13,283 nucleotides of DNA from an uncultured Holdemanella sp. (GTDB taxonomy: Bacteria; Bacillota_I; Bacilli_A; Erysipelotrichales; Erysipelotrichaceae), in NCBI RefSeq assembly GCF_934772795.1, contig NZ_CAKVMR010000059.1:1-13283 (forward strand), given 5' to 3'. The translations under genes were made by a program, and so were the position numbers. The notes under the pieces were generated by a model that saw only the letters and a program-made list of their open reading frames with translations, did not search any database and was not told where the DNA came from. Positions 1 through 8,110 of the stretch are shown piece by piece. Every line of letters begins with the position of its first letter. Within the stretch, counting starts at the first letter, position 1.

Positions 1-60
1 AATTAAAACGCCAATGTTGTATTTCGATTGGTTTTTTTTATCAACATTGGTGTTTTAATT
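1..60. terminator. Long inverted repeat, probable bidirectional terminator at the left edge
   Basis: Bases 1-19 pair with 42-60 as a 19-bp stem around a 22-base loop. The only imperfect pair is position 10 with 51, which is a G-U wobble in plus-strand RNA and an A-C mismatch in minus-strand RNA. The outer stem is A-rich on one side and T-rich on the other, as in terminators that work in both directions. The stop codon of the minus-strand ATPase gene (55-57) lies inside the right arm, so this would end that transcript and any plus-strand gene to the left. A terminal inverted repeat of a small mobile element is an alternative, because the window starts exactly at the repeat and the left context is not visible. 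Confidence 0.6.
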
Positions 61-933
61 TTCTAATGTATTATACATATTCTTTTTCTCTACAATTTCA
101 CTCTTTATCAATGTTGCAATATATTTAGAGACTTTAGCCTCTGCCTCATGAATATCTTCACTAATCGTTTTTATCGTTCGATTACGCTTTGAGATTGATA
201 CTAATATGGAATTATATACATCCTGTACATTCGTTGAATTTGATAAAAGTTGATCTGGCAAATTAAAGAATGTACCGAACTCATTAAATAACAAGTATTG
301 AATGTTTTCATAAAAAGTTTTCGTATGATCAATTGTCGATAAATAATATGGATATCCCGACATTAAACACAAATAATTAGCTTGATTTTTAATATCCTCC
401 ATCTTCACAAATTCTTTTGCATCCATAAAATTCATTTTTTTGATTTCCATCTCAAAAGTGCGTCTTTTATATAATGGACTCGCATGATTCTGTATTTCTC
501 TTTGCAGAAAACCTATATCACTTCCCGATAAGATGACCATCATATTATCACTCGCATGATCAATAAACTCTTGCAAAACAGAAGAGAAACTAGAATCTTG
601 ACTCACTATATATGGATACTCATCTATAACCAACACAAAGCGCTCATTCTTTGCGTATTCTTGAATCGATTTAAAGGCGTGTTGCCAACTCGCAAAAACA
701 AATGTATCTGGAAGATCCAATAAATGATCCACTTCATAAGAAAAAGATTTTAAATTTCCATAACTATTATCTTGTTTTGCCTGAAACAATATACCGTTTT
801 TACCCTTTAAAAATTCATTTAATATGGATGATTTCCCTATTCGTCTTCTTCCATACAATACACCAAATTCTTTTCTGTTGCTTGTATATCGACTATTTAA
901 TGCATCCAATTCCTTTTTTCTACCAACAAACAT
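55..933 (-). CDS. AAA-type ATPase (COG1672/ATPase_2-like), apparently lacking its C-terminal domain
   Basis: The 292-residue product resembles the prokaryotic ATPase_2 family of STAND/AAA-like proteins with the N-terminal signature FVGRKKEL. Walker A is at residues 28-36 (GRRRIGKSS, K34), Walker B at 99-105 (FVLVIDE), and a sensor-like LSGSD at 135-139. Residues about 230-285 look like a winged-helix segment. Many relatives are about 450-480 residues and carry a DUF234-type, nuclease-like domain after the winged helix. Here the frame stops just after that point, at a hairpin, so the protein is probably C-terminally truncated or a short variant. GGAGGG lies 3 bases before the ATG. The gene diverges from addB and has its own promoter candidate overlapping a repeat. 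The cellular role is unknown for most members, and I assign none. Confidence 0.75.
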   Translation of the reverse strand: MFVGRKKELDALNSRYTSNRKEFGVLYGRRRIGKSSILNEFLKGKNGILFQAKQDNSYGNLKSFSYEVDHLLDLPDTFVFASWQHAFKSIQEYAKNERFVLVIDEYPYIVSQDSSFSSVLQEFIDHASDNMMVILSGSDIGFLQREIQNHASPLYKRRTFEMEIKKMNFMDAKEFVKMEDIKNQANYLCLMSGYPYYLSTIDHTKTFYENIQYLLFNEFGTFFNLPDQLLSNSTNVQDVYNSILVSISKRNRTIKTISEDIHEAEAKVSKYIATLIKSEIVEKKNMYNTLEN

Positions 934-945
934 AGACCCTCCGTT

Positions 946-982
946 TTATTAACTCCACAGTTATTAACTCTCGAGTTAATAA
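946..982. promoter_or_regulatory. Three-copy 10-bp repeat, candidate operator between divergent genes
   Basis: TTATTAACTC occurs as direct copies at 946-955 and 961-970. A perfect inverted copy, GAGTTAATAA, lies at 973-982, 2 bases after the second copy. The last two form a 22-bp near-palindrome. The inverted copy overlaps the candidate -10 box of the ATPase promoter, and the other two lie at and downstream of its start site. The cluster also sits just upstream of the addB -35 box. This is the layout of a repressor site. Regulation is inferred from the layout, and no regulator is identified. Confidence 0.5.
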
Positions 983-1007
983 TATCATTGAATGAAAAGA
1001 TACGCAA
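979..1007 (-). promoter_or_regulatory. Candidate promoter of the ATPase gene
   Basis: On the minus strand, TTGCGT (1002-1007) and TATTAT (979-984) are separated by 17 bases, a good sigma-A spacing. The start site would fall near 972, giving a leader of about 38 bases that contains two of the 10-bp repeats. It overlaps the divergent addB promoter. Confidence 0.5.
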
Positions 1008-1018
1008 CATGGTATAAT
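988..1018 (+). promoter_or_regulatory. Candidate promoter of the addB-addA operon
   Basis: A consensus -10 box TATAAT lies at 1013-1018 with a weaker -35 box TTGAAT at 988-993. The 19-base spacer is slightly long. A start near 1025 would leave only about 11 bases before the ATG, with the Shine-Dalgarno AGGTGA (1024-1029) at the very 5' end of the mRNA. Confidence 0.5.
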
Positions 1019-1035
1019 AATCTAGGTGATAATTT

Positions 1036-3585
1036 ATGATACAAATTCCAGACAACAGTACAATATTAGCTCCGGCTACCTTACATTTATCTTTATACAA
1101 AGAGATTTTAAAACAAAAAAAAGATTGCCTTGGCATCCAAGTTTTAACCTTGTCTAGCTGGCTATCTTCTTTTTATCATGGACAAAATAAATCCGACATT
1201 GAAATTCTTTATCTATACAAAGAAGCCTTAAAGAATATATCTATTTCAAACGCCTTCTATTCCAGTAAAGAAGACTATGACTTTTTAAGTGCTTGTTTAG
1301 ACTTTATTAAAATGGCAAAGACCTATCAAATCCATGATTTTCCTTGTTCAACCCAAAAAGAAAAGGATCTACATGAAATTTTAAATCTGCTTTATCCAAT
1401 TGAACTTAAAGAAGACCAAACGCAAGATGTCCTTTCAAGTTTACCGGATTTAGAAAATATCTATATTCTAAAAAAAGAATATTCTCAATTGGACAATTAC
1501 TGGATTCAAATCTTGCTTGATCATGGCGCAAAATGGCTAGGTGATAAACAACTATTGACAACACACTATTACAGTGTTGCCAATGCACGCAAACAAATGG
1601 AGGTCATCGCAGACCTTATCATTGAAAATGACTATTCAGCCGATGATATTTTTATTGCCCTAAACAATCCAAGTGAAATCAATGTCTTAACCCAGATTCT
1701 TACCGCACATAAAATTCCATTCACAACTATGCAGGAAGTGCATACCACATCTATATATAACGAGTGGATTCATTATTTAACTTGGGCTAAAGATATGGAT
1801 CTAAAGAGCTTTTTAAACTTGGTTCAAACCCTATACCCAAATGACAATTATCTCATGCAGTATTACACATTGTTCCCTGAACAATTTTTAAAATTTGAAC
1901 CATTCTTAACTACGATACCATACAAGGATAATGAAATTATTGATTCCTACCAGTTTGCATCCTACCAAAAATTAGAACAAGATACTTTGGAATGGATACA
2001 AAATCATGCCTTCTTATTTAATGCATACGATTTTATCGAGATGGCTAAACACATTCAAAGTCTACACGAACAAGTCACAAAAGAAGATTTAAATGCCTTT
2101 AACGATGTCATGTCACTTATCCAAGATGTGCATACACACATTCATAATGCGAACGATTTAAATATCTTGATTCACCAGATTCAAAATCTTTCTGCCAATC
2201 AGAAAGCTAATTCCATTGAAGGAGTATTCATTGGATCTAGACAAGACATCACAAATTTAAGGCCCATCGTCTTTTTAACCGGCACAAATGCCAGTGCATT
2301 TCCTGCTTTAAAGTTACATACTGGAATCTTTGATGAGGCCTATGTACAAAATACAGATTTTCCAAGTCTTGAAACACGCATTCAAAACCAGCAGGCACAA
2401 ATCTTTGACTGCTTATCTTTGTGTGAGATTCTTTACGTACTCTACCCGCAAAGTGATTATCAAGGAAAAAATTATGAGCCTAGCTCCGATATAGAAAACT
2501 GGATCCAACAAAAGGCTGAGTTTATCACTACGCCCGATGCTTTTAACTGGACTACGCCAAATATCGATTTAAATGAAACAACAGCTAAATCCATATTCTT
2601 TAAGGATGGTCATTTTAAAGGATCTATTTCAAGACTTGAATCCTATGCGCGCTGTCCTTTTTCTCATGCCCTAAAATACGGCCTGTATTTAAAAGAAAAA
2701 GAAGATATCACAGACATTCGAATTCGCGGAAGTATTTTACACCATGTCTTAGAAGTAATTTCAAAAGATAGACAAGATTATGCTTCTTTATCCAAAGAAG
2801 AAATTCATCACTATGTTGAAAATGAATTTGCCTTCGCAAAAAAAGTACTTTTACAACAAGTTCCATGGTTTGATTCTCAAATTGAAGAGATCACAGAAAA
2901 ACTCGTGTTGATTTTTGAACAACTACATAATTTTGAATCCAACTGGCATATGCATATTGATAAACAAGAACACAAGTTCTCTTATTCCTACCCATGGAAT
3001 GGATATACCATTGATTTATATGGCTATATTGACCGAATTGATGGTTCAAATACATCCTTTTGTATCTTTGACTATAAATCAAGTGATAAAGACATTAAAC
3101 TCAATGAATTTGAATCCGGACTCTCTTTACAATTAGCCACATATACGTTAGCTTACGAAAAAGAATCCGGTCTAATCCCTGTAGGATGTTTCTACATTGC
3201 GCTAAGGACAACCCCAGAAACGCTTACTTATGGAAAATTAAATTATCGTAAAAAAGTTCCTGAACTCACTGTGAACGATGAAAAAGATGTTGCGGATACA
3301 TTTAAAGTCAATCGAAGATTAAATGGATGGCACTTTAGTGATGCGAGCATTTATTGTGATGACATAAAACGATATATGCCTGTAAAAAGAGCCAATCCAA
3401 GTTTAGAAACCATCCAAGAGGAATGGACTCAAGTCATTGACAGTCTTTTAGAAGACATTGAAAGTGGACAGGCCTTGCCTAATCATGTCCAAGATGCATG
3501 TAAATATTGCGCATATAAATCTATTTGTCGAAATTTAGCGAACGAAGTAGAACCAAAGCTTCGCGTAGAAAAGGAGGAAGAATAA
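1036..3585 (+). CDS. addB: ATP-dependent helicase/nuclease AddB subunit (RexB-like)
   Basis: This is the second subunit of the AddAB (RexAB) helicase-nuclease, which resects double-strand DNA ends for RecA-dependent repair. The C-terminal RecB-type nuclease motifs are visible: G565-x3-H569, D666 in GYIDRID, and D679-Y-K681. Four cysteines match the AddB iron-sulphur cluster: C540 (YARCPFS), then C822, C825 and C831 in a Cx2Cx5C pattern. The 849 residues are short next to Bacillus AddB (about 1,160) and RexB (about 1,100). No Walker A motif is seen at the N-terminus, where Bacillus AddB has one, so the protein is closer to RexB in that respect. AGGTGA lies 6 bases before the ATG. The stop is 2 bases before the addA ATG, and the addA ribosome binding site lies inside this gene, indicating translational coupling. 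Confidence 0.9.
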   Translation: MIQIPDNSTILAPATLHLSLYKEILKQKKDCLGIQVLTLSSWLSSFYHGQNKSDIEILYLYKEALKNISISNAFYSSKEDYDFLSACLDFIKMAKTYQIHDFPCSTQKEKDLHEILNLLYPIELKEDQTQDVLSSLPDLENIYILKKEYSQLDNYWIQILLDHGAKWLGDKQLLTTHYYSVANARKQMEVIADLIIENDYSADDIFIALNNPSEINVLTQILTAHKIPFTTMQEVHTTSIYNEWIHYLTWAKDMDLKSFLNLVQTLYPNDNYLMQYYTLFPEQFLKFEPFLTTIPYKDNEIIDSYQFASYQKLEQDTLEWIQNHAFLFNAYDFIEMAKHIQSLHEQVTKEDLNAFNDVMSLIQDVHTHIHNANDLNILIHQIQNLSANQKANSIEGVFIGSRQDITNLRPIVFLTGTNASAFPALKLHTGIFDEAYVQNTDFPSLETRIQNQQAQIFDCLSLCEILYVLYPQSDYQGKNYEPSSDIENWIQQKAEFITTPDAFNWTTPNIDLNETTAKSIFFKDGHFKGSISRLESYARCPFSHALKYGLYLKEKEDITDIRIRGSILHHVLEVISKDRQDYASLSKEEIHHYVENEFAFAKKVLLQQVPWFDSQIEEITEKLVLIFEQLHNFESNWHMHIDKQEHKFSYSYPWNGYTIDLYGYIDRIDGSNTSFCIFDYKSSDKDIKLNEFESGLSLQLATYTLAYEKESGLIPVGCFYIALRTTPETLTYGKLNYRKKVPELTVNDEKDVADTFKVNRRLNGWHFSDASIYCDDIKRYMPVKRANPSLETIQEEWTQVIDSLLEDIESGQALPNHVQDACKYCAYKSICRNLANEVEPKLRVEKEEE
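3571..3577 (+). promoter_or_regulatory. Ribosome binding site that sets the addA start
   Basis: AAGGAGG lies inside the last codons of addB, 10 bases before the ATG at 3588. This favours that start over an in-frame upstream ATG at 3525, which has no comparable site and would place 21 extra residues unlike the family N-terminus inside addB. Confidence 0.8.
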
Positions 3586-3587
3586 AT

Positions 3588-6500
3588 ATGGATTTTTCAA
3601 TTCCCCAACAAAAAGCCATTGACATTCGAGATACAAATGTCGTTGTCTCTGCCAGTGCCGGAAGTGGTAAAACTGCCGTTTTAGTAGAACGTTTATGTCA
3701 GCTTGTATTAAAAGACCATATTTCGATCGATTCTATCCTGGCCATGACTTTCACAAAGGATGCGGCTGCCGAAATGAAGGCGCGTCTTCTTTCAAAGTTA
3801 AAGGAACAACCAAAAACCGAATATATTCTTCAACAGATGGCTCTACTTGAAACAGCCAGTATTTCTACTATTGATAGCTTCTGTTTGTCGATCATACAAA
3901 ACTATTACTATAAGATTCCCATTTCTTATACGATGTCCAAACAAACGGCATCCTCAGCTCAAACACGCCTTGCGTTTGAGAATGCCTATAAACATGCGAT
4001 TCAAGATTTAGACTTAGATGCATACACAAAATTAAAAATGTATTTCCATTCTTTTGGCAAAACCGAAGAAGACATTCAAAAATATATTGAAGATATTTTG
4101 GCAATCATTAACTCTAAATCCGAAGAAGACGCTACGGCTTGGATTAAAAACATTCAAAATTCATATACATATTTAAGTCCAGAATTAATGGAATATGCAT
4201 TGAAATACTTCCATAATCATTGTCTTGCGATGACTGAAATCTTAGATGAAGTGATTGATCAAATCGCAAAGCCTGAAGATTATGAAATCAAAAAGGAATA
4301 TTTATCAAAGTGTTTAGATACTAACTCGTATTCAGATTTTAAAGCTCAATTTGAATTATATTTGAAGAATACCCTTGGTTTTAAGAAGACAATTGATAAG
4401 GTGGATTACTCAAAATATCAAACTTCTTTTAAAAATCATGAAACAAAGATCGTAGAAAACTTATTTGATGAAGAATTCTATTTAAAGGACATTCAAAATC
4501 ATAAAACTTTAGTAGATACTCTATTTGAATTAACCAATAAAGTAAAACTATACTTTCAATTAGAAAAAAAGAAAATGGAAGTAATTGACTTTAATGATAT
4601 GGAGCATTTTGCGTATCAACTCCTTCAAGATCCGATGATCAAAGAAGAAATGTACAATAAGTACCAGATGATTCTAGTTGATGAATTCCAAGATACCAAT
4701 GAACTTCAAGAAAAAATCATTGCGTCTTTCTGTCATGAAAACAATGTATTTAGAGTGGGTGACATTAAACAATCCATCTATGGTTTCAGACAAGCCAATC
4801 CAAAAATCATGCAGGACTGGATGAAAAAGGAAGATATCAACAACACTCCTTTATTATTGCAGGAAAACTATCGTTCCAATGCGAGTGTTATTCAATTCAA
4901 CAATGATTTCTATAGTAAGATTATGAATAATGAATTGTTAGGAAAACAATTTGAAGATATCGATATTGCGAATGTCGGTACAAAAGGACAAATGGAAAGT
5001 CCTCAATTTCCCGTTCGCTTCTTATTTACAGAATATAAAGATGAAGAAGGGAATAAGGCAACCATCAAAAAAAATCACAATGAGAATCGTTTTGATTTAA
5101 TTGCGCAAGACATTATTGAAAAGCATAAGGCGGGAATGCCCTATAAATCGATGTGTGTATTAACTCGTAATCATGCTCCTCAAGAAAAATTGAAAACAGT
5201 TTTTGAGGCCTACAACATTCCAGCGATGATCACCATTGATCATGGATTCTATACAAATCCAGCCATTCAAATTGTACTTTCTACATTAAAGGCTTTAGAA
5301 GATTTAACAGATGACATTGCGTTATGTGCTTCTTTAATGTCTCCATTATTTAATGTATCTTTTTCTCAAATTGCGAATTGTTGTATTGGAAAAGAAAAAG
5401 GTACATCTTTATATATGAGTATTAAAAATGAAGATTTCATGAAGCCTTTCTTTGAACTATATATCAATCGAAATCAAACAATCGTACAACTTCTACAATA
5501 TATCTATGCCTATAATAATTTCTATTATGTTTCTACAACCATTCAAGATAAGAATAACTTGGATTATTTATTAGAATTGGCTACGCAATATGAAAATCAA
5601 AGTGATATCCATGGTTTTGTCCTACAACTATCTAAAGATGCAACGCAAGATCAAGTACAAGAAGCCAGTTTATATGGCAAAGAAGATGATGTAGTTCAAG
5701 TAAAAACAATGCATCAATCTAAAGGTTTACAATTCCCTGTCGTATATATTCTTTCGCAACATGAACAAAGAGATAAACATGGCAGCTCTTGCATCTTATT
5801 TGATTCTACTTTAGGGCTTTCTTTAAAAGGTTTAAGTCATGACTATACATATAAATACAATTCAATTTATCATTTAGCTCTACAGACCAAAAAAGAATTG
5901 GATGATCTAGCTGAAGAAATGCGTGTATTCTATGTTGCGACAACTCGTCCTCAAAAAGAATTGGTCATTGTGGATACCATTGAAAGTTTAGAAGACTTCT
6001 ATAGTCCATTAAATGCCTATACTTTATTAGAGGATGAAAGTTATACAGGATGGTTACTACATACCTATGCCAATACGAGCGATTCTTTAGTGGTTTTTGA
6101 TAAAAAAGCAGCTCTATATGAAAGACCATTAAAAGTACGTCAGAATAACACGTCTTATAAATTACCAGTCTATTCAAAAAAATCAGATGCTTTCTCAAGC
6201 CAGACGGCGAGTGGTGCCAAAATGAAATTAGACTGGAAAGAAGTATCTCTTTCAAAGAATATTGGAACACTTCGCGGTACTTTATTCCACGAAATTGTGG
6301 CACAATGCTCATATCCTTATCAAGAAAAAGATATTATTTCTTATGCGAATTCTTACGGATATACTTTAAAGGATTATGACATCAAACAGATTTTAGCTTT
6401 AAACACAGATGCTCTGTATGCTTCTTGGATGAAAGAAAAACATGTATTTGAACAAAGCTATATTATTGAAGATAAAAATCAAGTCGTTCATGGATTTATG

Positions 6501-6695
6501 GACTTAGTTGTCTATAAAGAAAATGAAGTAATTATCATTGATTTTAAAACAGATGCCACAGATAATGAAAATAAATTAATTGATATGTATGCGGCTCAGC
6601 TTCAAACTTATAAACATTCGATGGAAAAAATAACAGACTTACCGGTAAAAACGTATATCTATGCTTTTTCTCTATTTAAATGCATCCTTTTATAA
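3588..6695 (+). CDS. addA: ATP-dependent helicase/nuclease AddA subunit (RexA-like, UvrD/Rep superfamily)
   Basis: This is the helicase and nuclease subunit of AddAB. The 1,035-residue product starts with the Q-motif region (FSIPQQKAI). It then has Walker A at 22-29 (ASAGSGKT, K28), DFNDMEHFA near 334, and Walker B DEFQDT at 365-370. Next come VGDIKQSIYGFR, ENYRS near 425, VKTMHQSKG at 705-713 and FYVATTRP at 781-788. These are the superfamily 1 helicase motifs in order. The C-terminal nuclease domain keeps H901 (GTLFHE), D972 (GFMD) and D985-F-K987, so both subunits appear nuclease-competent. It is somewhat shorter than Bacillus AddA (about 1,230). It is the second gene of the operon. No terminator follows, so transcription may continue into the permease gene. 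Confidence 0.95.
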   Translation: MDFSIPQQKAIDIRDTNVVVSASAGSGKTAVLVERLCQLVLKDHISIDSILAMTFTKDAAAEMKARLLSKLKEQPKTEYILQQMALLETASISTIDSFCLSIIQNYYYKIPISYTMSKQTASSAQTRLAFENAYKHAIQDLDLDAYTKLKMYFHSFGKTEEDIQKYIEDILAIINSKSEEDATAWIKNIQNSYTYLSPELMEYALKYFHNHCLAMTEILDEVIDQIAKPEDYEIKKEYLSKCLDTNSYSDFKAQFELYLKNTLGFKKTIDKVDYSKYQTSFKNHETKIVENLFDEEFYLKDIQNHKTLVDTLFELTNKVKLYFQLEKKKMEVIDFNDMEHFAYQLLQDPMIKEEMYNKYQMILVDEFQDTNELQEKIIASFCHENNVFRVGDIKQSIYGFRQANPKIMQDWMKKEDINNTPLLLQENYRSNASVIQFNNDFYSKIMNNELLGKQFEDIDIANVGTKGQMESPQFPVRFLFTEYKDEEGNKATIKKNHNENRFDLIAQDIIEKHKAGMPYKSMCVLTRNHAPQEKLKTVFEAYNIPAMITIDHGFYTNPAIQIVLSTLKALEDLTDDIALCASLMSPLFNVSFSQIANCCIGKEKGTSLYMSIKNEDFMKPFFELYINRNQTIVQLLQYIYAYNNFYYVSTTIQDKNNLDYLLELATQYENQSDIHGFVLQLSKDATQDQVQEASLYGKEDDVVQVKTMHQSKGLQFPVVYILSQHEQRDKHGSSCILFDSTLGLSLKGLSHDYTYKYNSIYHLALQTKKELDDLAEEMRVFYVATTRPQKELVIVDTIESLEDFYSPLNAYTLLEDESYTGWLLHTYANTSDSLVVFDKKAALYERPLKVRQNNTSYKLPVYSKKSDAFSSQTASGAKMKLDWKEVSLSKNIGTLRGTLFHEIVAQCSYPYQEKDIISYANSYGYTLKDYDIKQILALNTDALYASWMKEKHVFEQSYIIEDKNQVVHGFMDLVVYKENEVIIIDFKTDATDNENKLIDMYAAQLQTYKHSMEKITDLPVKTYIYAFSLFKCILL

Positions 6696-6711
6696 TAACT
6701 TATGCTACAAT
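6691..6711 (+). promoter_or_regulatory. Candidate promoter of the purine permease gene
   Basis: An extended -10 element (TG at 6703-6704, TACAAT at 6706-6711) lies 43 bases before the GTG start. A second perfect -10, TATAAT at 6691-6696, overlaps the addA stop codon. Neither has a convincing -35 box. The remaining leader is a purine-rich AG tract ending in AGGAGA (6741-6746), 7 bases before the start. I see no purine riboswitch, and the 58-base gap is too short for an aptamer with its expression platform. Confidence 0.35.
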
Positions 6712-6753
6712 GGAGGGGTCTTTTGAAAAAAAGAGAGAGAAGGAGAGAGAATC

Positions 6754-8082
6754 GTGGAAAAATTCTTTAAATTGAACGAGAAAGGTTCAAACGTTAAGAC
6801 AGAGCTTATTGCTGGTCTTACAACATTCTTGGCTATGGCCTACATTCTTGGGGTTAACCCTGCAGTATTGGCAGATGCTGGTATGGATAAGGCGTCTGTA
6901 TTCCTTGCGACAGCTATTAGTGCTAGTGTGGCAAGTATCATTATGGGACTTGTTGCCAACTACCCAGTCGCACTAGCTTCTGGTATGGGTGTTAACGCAT
7001 TATTCGCATACACAATCTGTGGGCAAATGGGCTTTAGCTGGGCAGCTGCATTAAGTGCTGTATTCATTTCAGGTGTTATCTTTATTGTTATTTCTGTTAC
7101 TGGTGTTCGTAAAGCGATTATCAATGCGATTCCAGTACAATTAAAGTTGGCAATTGGAGCCGGAATCGGTTTCTTCATTGCGTTTGTTGGTTTAAAAAAT
7201 GCAGGTATTATTGTGGCAAGCCCTTCAACATTTGTGACAATTGGAAACTTAACAGATCCAACTGTATTATTAGCTATTGTTGGTTTATTAATTACAATTG
7301 CGTTGGTTATTAAAAATGTTCCTGCTGCCGTTTTCGTAGGTATGGTTATCACAGCTGTGATTGGAATCATCCTTGGATTCATGGGAATGGCTGGTATGCC
7401 TACTTTACCTGAACATTTCATTTCGTTTGATTTTGAATTACAAGCTGCTGGAGCTTGCTTCTCTGGAATTTCTGAATTATTCGCAAATCCATTCCAAGCT
7501 TTCGTAGTTATTTTCTCATTCTTATTCGTTGACTTCTTTGATACAGCCGGAACACTTGTTGCGATTGGAAACCGTATTGGTTTGATCAACGATAAAGGTG
7601 AACTAGAAAATGCTGAACAAGCATTGCTTGCGGATGCGGTTGGTACAGTATTTGGTGCTGTTTTAGGTACAAGTACAGTAACAAGCTTCGTTGAATCTAG
7701 TTCTGGTGTTGGCGTTGGTGGACGTACTGGTTTAACTGCATGCACATCTGGTGTTTGCTTCTTACTAGCTGTATTCTTATCGCCACTTATCTTAAGTACA
7801 GTTACTAACGCGGTTACAGCACCCGCATTGATCGTTGTTGGTATTATGATGGCGCAACAGTTAAAAGGTATTGACTGGGATGACATGATTTTTGCCGCTG
7901 CTGGTTTTGTCACTATTATTATGATGATTTTGATGTATTCTATTTCAAATGGTATCGCATGTGGATTCATCGTTTATACAATTGCCATGATTGCAGCTGG
8001 TAAAGCTAAAGAAGTTCACCCAACTGTTTGGGCATTAATGATCATCTTCGTATTATATTTCGCAACACCATATATCATGTAA
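6754..8082 (+). CDS. NCS2/AzgA-type purine (hypoxanthine/guanine/adenine) permease, PbuG/PbuO-like
   Basis: This is an integral membrane transporter of 442 residues, a normal length for AzgA-like NCS2 permeases, which bring in purine bases by proton symport. The N-terminus (FKLNEKGSNVKTELIAGLTTFLAMAY, cited only as its opening pattern at residues 4-29) is typical. NYPVALASGMGVNA at 69-82 is the TM3 signature, with S76 where many relatives have proline. FVDFFDTAGT around D260-T267 is the TM8 signature. GTSTVTSFVESSSG at 305-318, with E314, is the TM10 signature. About 12-14 hydrophobic segments cover the whole length. The start is GTG with a good AGGAGA site. Substrate preference among hypoxanthine, guanine and adenine cannot be read from the sequence. 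It lies 58 bases after addA and ends at a shared terminator with the next, convergent gene. Confidence 0.9.
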   Translation: MEKFFKLNEKGSNVKTELIAGLTTFLAMAYILGVNPAVLADAGMDKASVFLATAISASVASIIMGLVANYPVALASGMGVNALFAYTICGQMGFSWAAALSAVFISGVIFIVISVTGVRKAIINAIPVQLKLAIGAGIGFFIAFVGLKNAGIIVASPSTFVTIGNLTDPTVLLAIVGLLITIALVIKNVPAAVFVGMVITAVIGIILGFMGMAGMPTLPEHFISFDFELQAAGACFSGISELFANPFQAFVVIFSFLFVDFFDTAGTLVAIGNRIGLINDKGELENAEQALLADAVGTVFGAVLGTSTVTSFVESSSGVGVGGRTGLTACTSGVCFLLAVFLSPLILSTVTNAVTAPALIVVGIMMAQQLKGIDWDDMIFAAAGFVTIIMMILMYSISNGIACGFIVYTIAMIAAGKAKEVHPTVWALMIIFVLYFATPYIM

Positions 8083-8085
8083 AAG

Positions 8086-8110
8086 AAAAAGTCGGATTTC
8101 CGACTTTTTT
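8086..8110. terminator. Bidirectional intrinsic terminator
   Basis: AAAAAGTCGG (8086-8095) pairs perfectly with 8100-8109 around the 4-base loop ATTT. The flanking A and T runs give a U-tract in both directions. It lies between two convergent genes and overlaps the stop codon of the minus-strand one (8109-8111). Confidence 0.9.

Noticed and set aside
897..1136. A 79-codon minus-strand frame across the ATPase-addB gap
   Set aside because: It overlaps the starts of both real genes and their promoters, and its product has no recognisable features.
3525..3587. An upstream in-frame start for addA
   Set aside because: It lies inside addB and has no good ribosome binding site. The extra residues are basic and unlike the AddA N-terminus, whereas the ATG at 3588 follows AAGGAGG.
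5965..6312. A 115-codon minus-strand frame within addA
   Set aside because: It is antisense to the C-terminal part of addA and has no ribosome binding site or family features.
55..6695. An ATPase plus nuclease defence island
   Set aside because: The nuclease genes are clearly addB and addA, a housekeeping repair operon. The neighbouring ATPase is divergent and truncated, and no other defence genes are present.
6696..6753. A purine riboswitch before the permease
   Set aside because: The gap is too short, and no three-helix aptamer or terminator/antiterminator pair is visible.
6960..7970. A 336-codon open frame on the minus strand inside the permease gene
   Set aside because: It is wholly antisense to a well-supported gene, has a Thr/Pro/Ile/Ala-rich composition typical of the complement of hydrophobic codons, and shows no ribosome binding site or family features.
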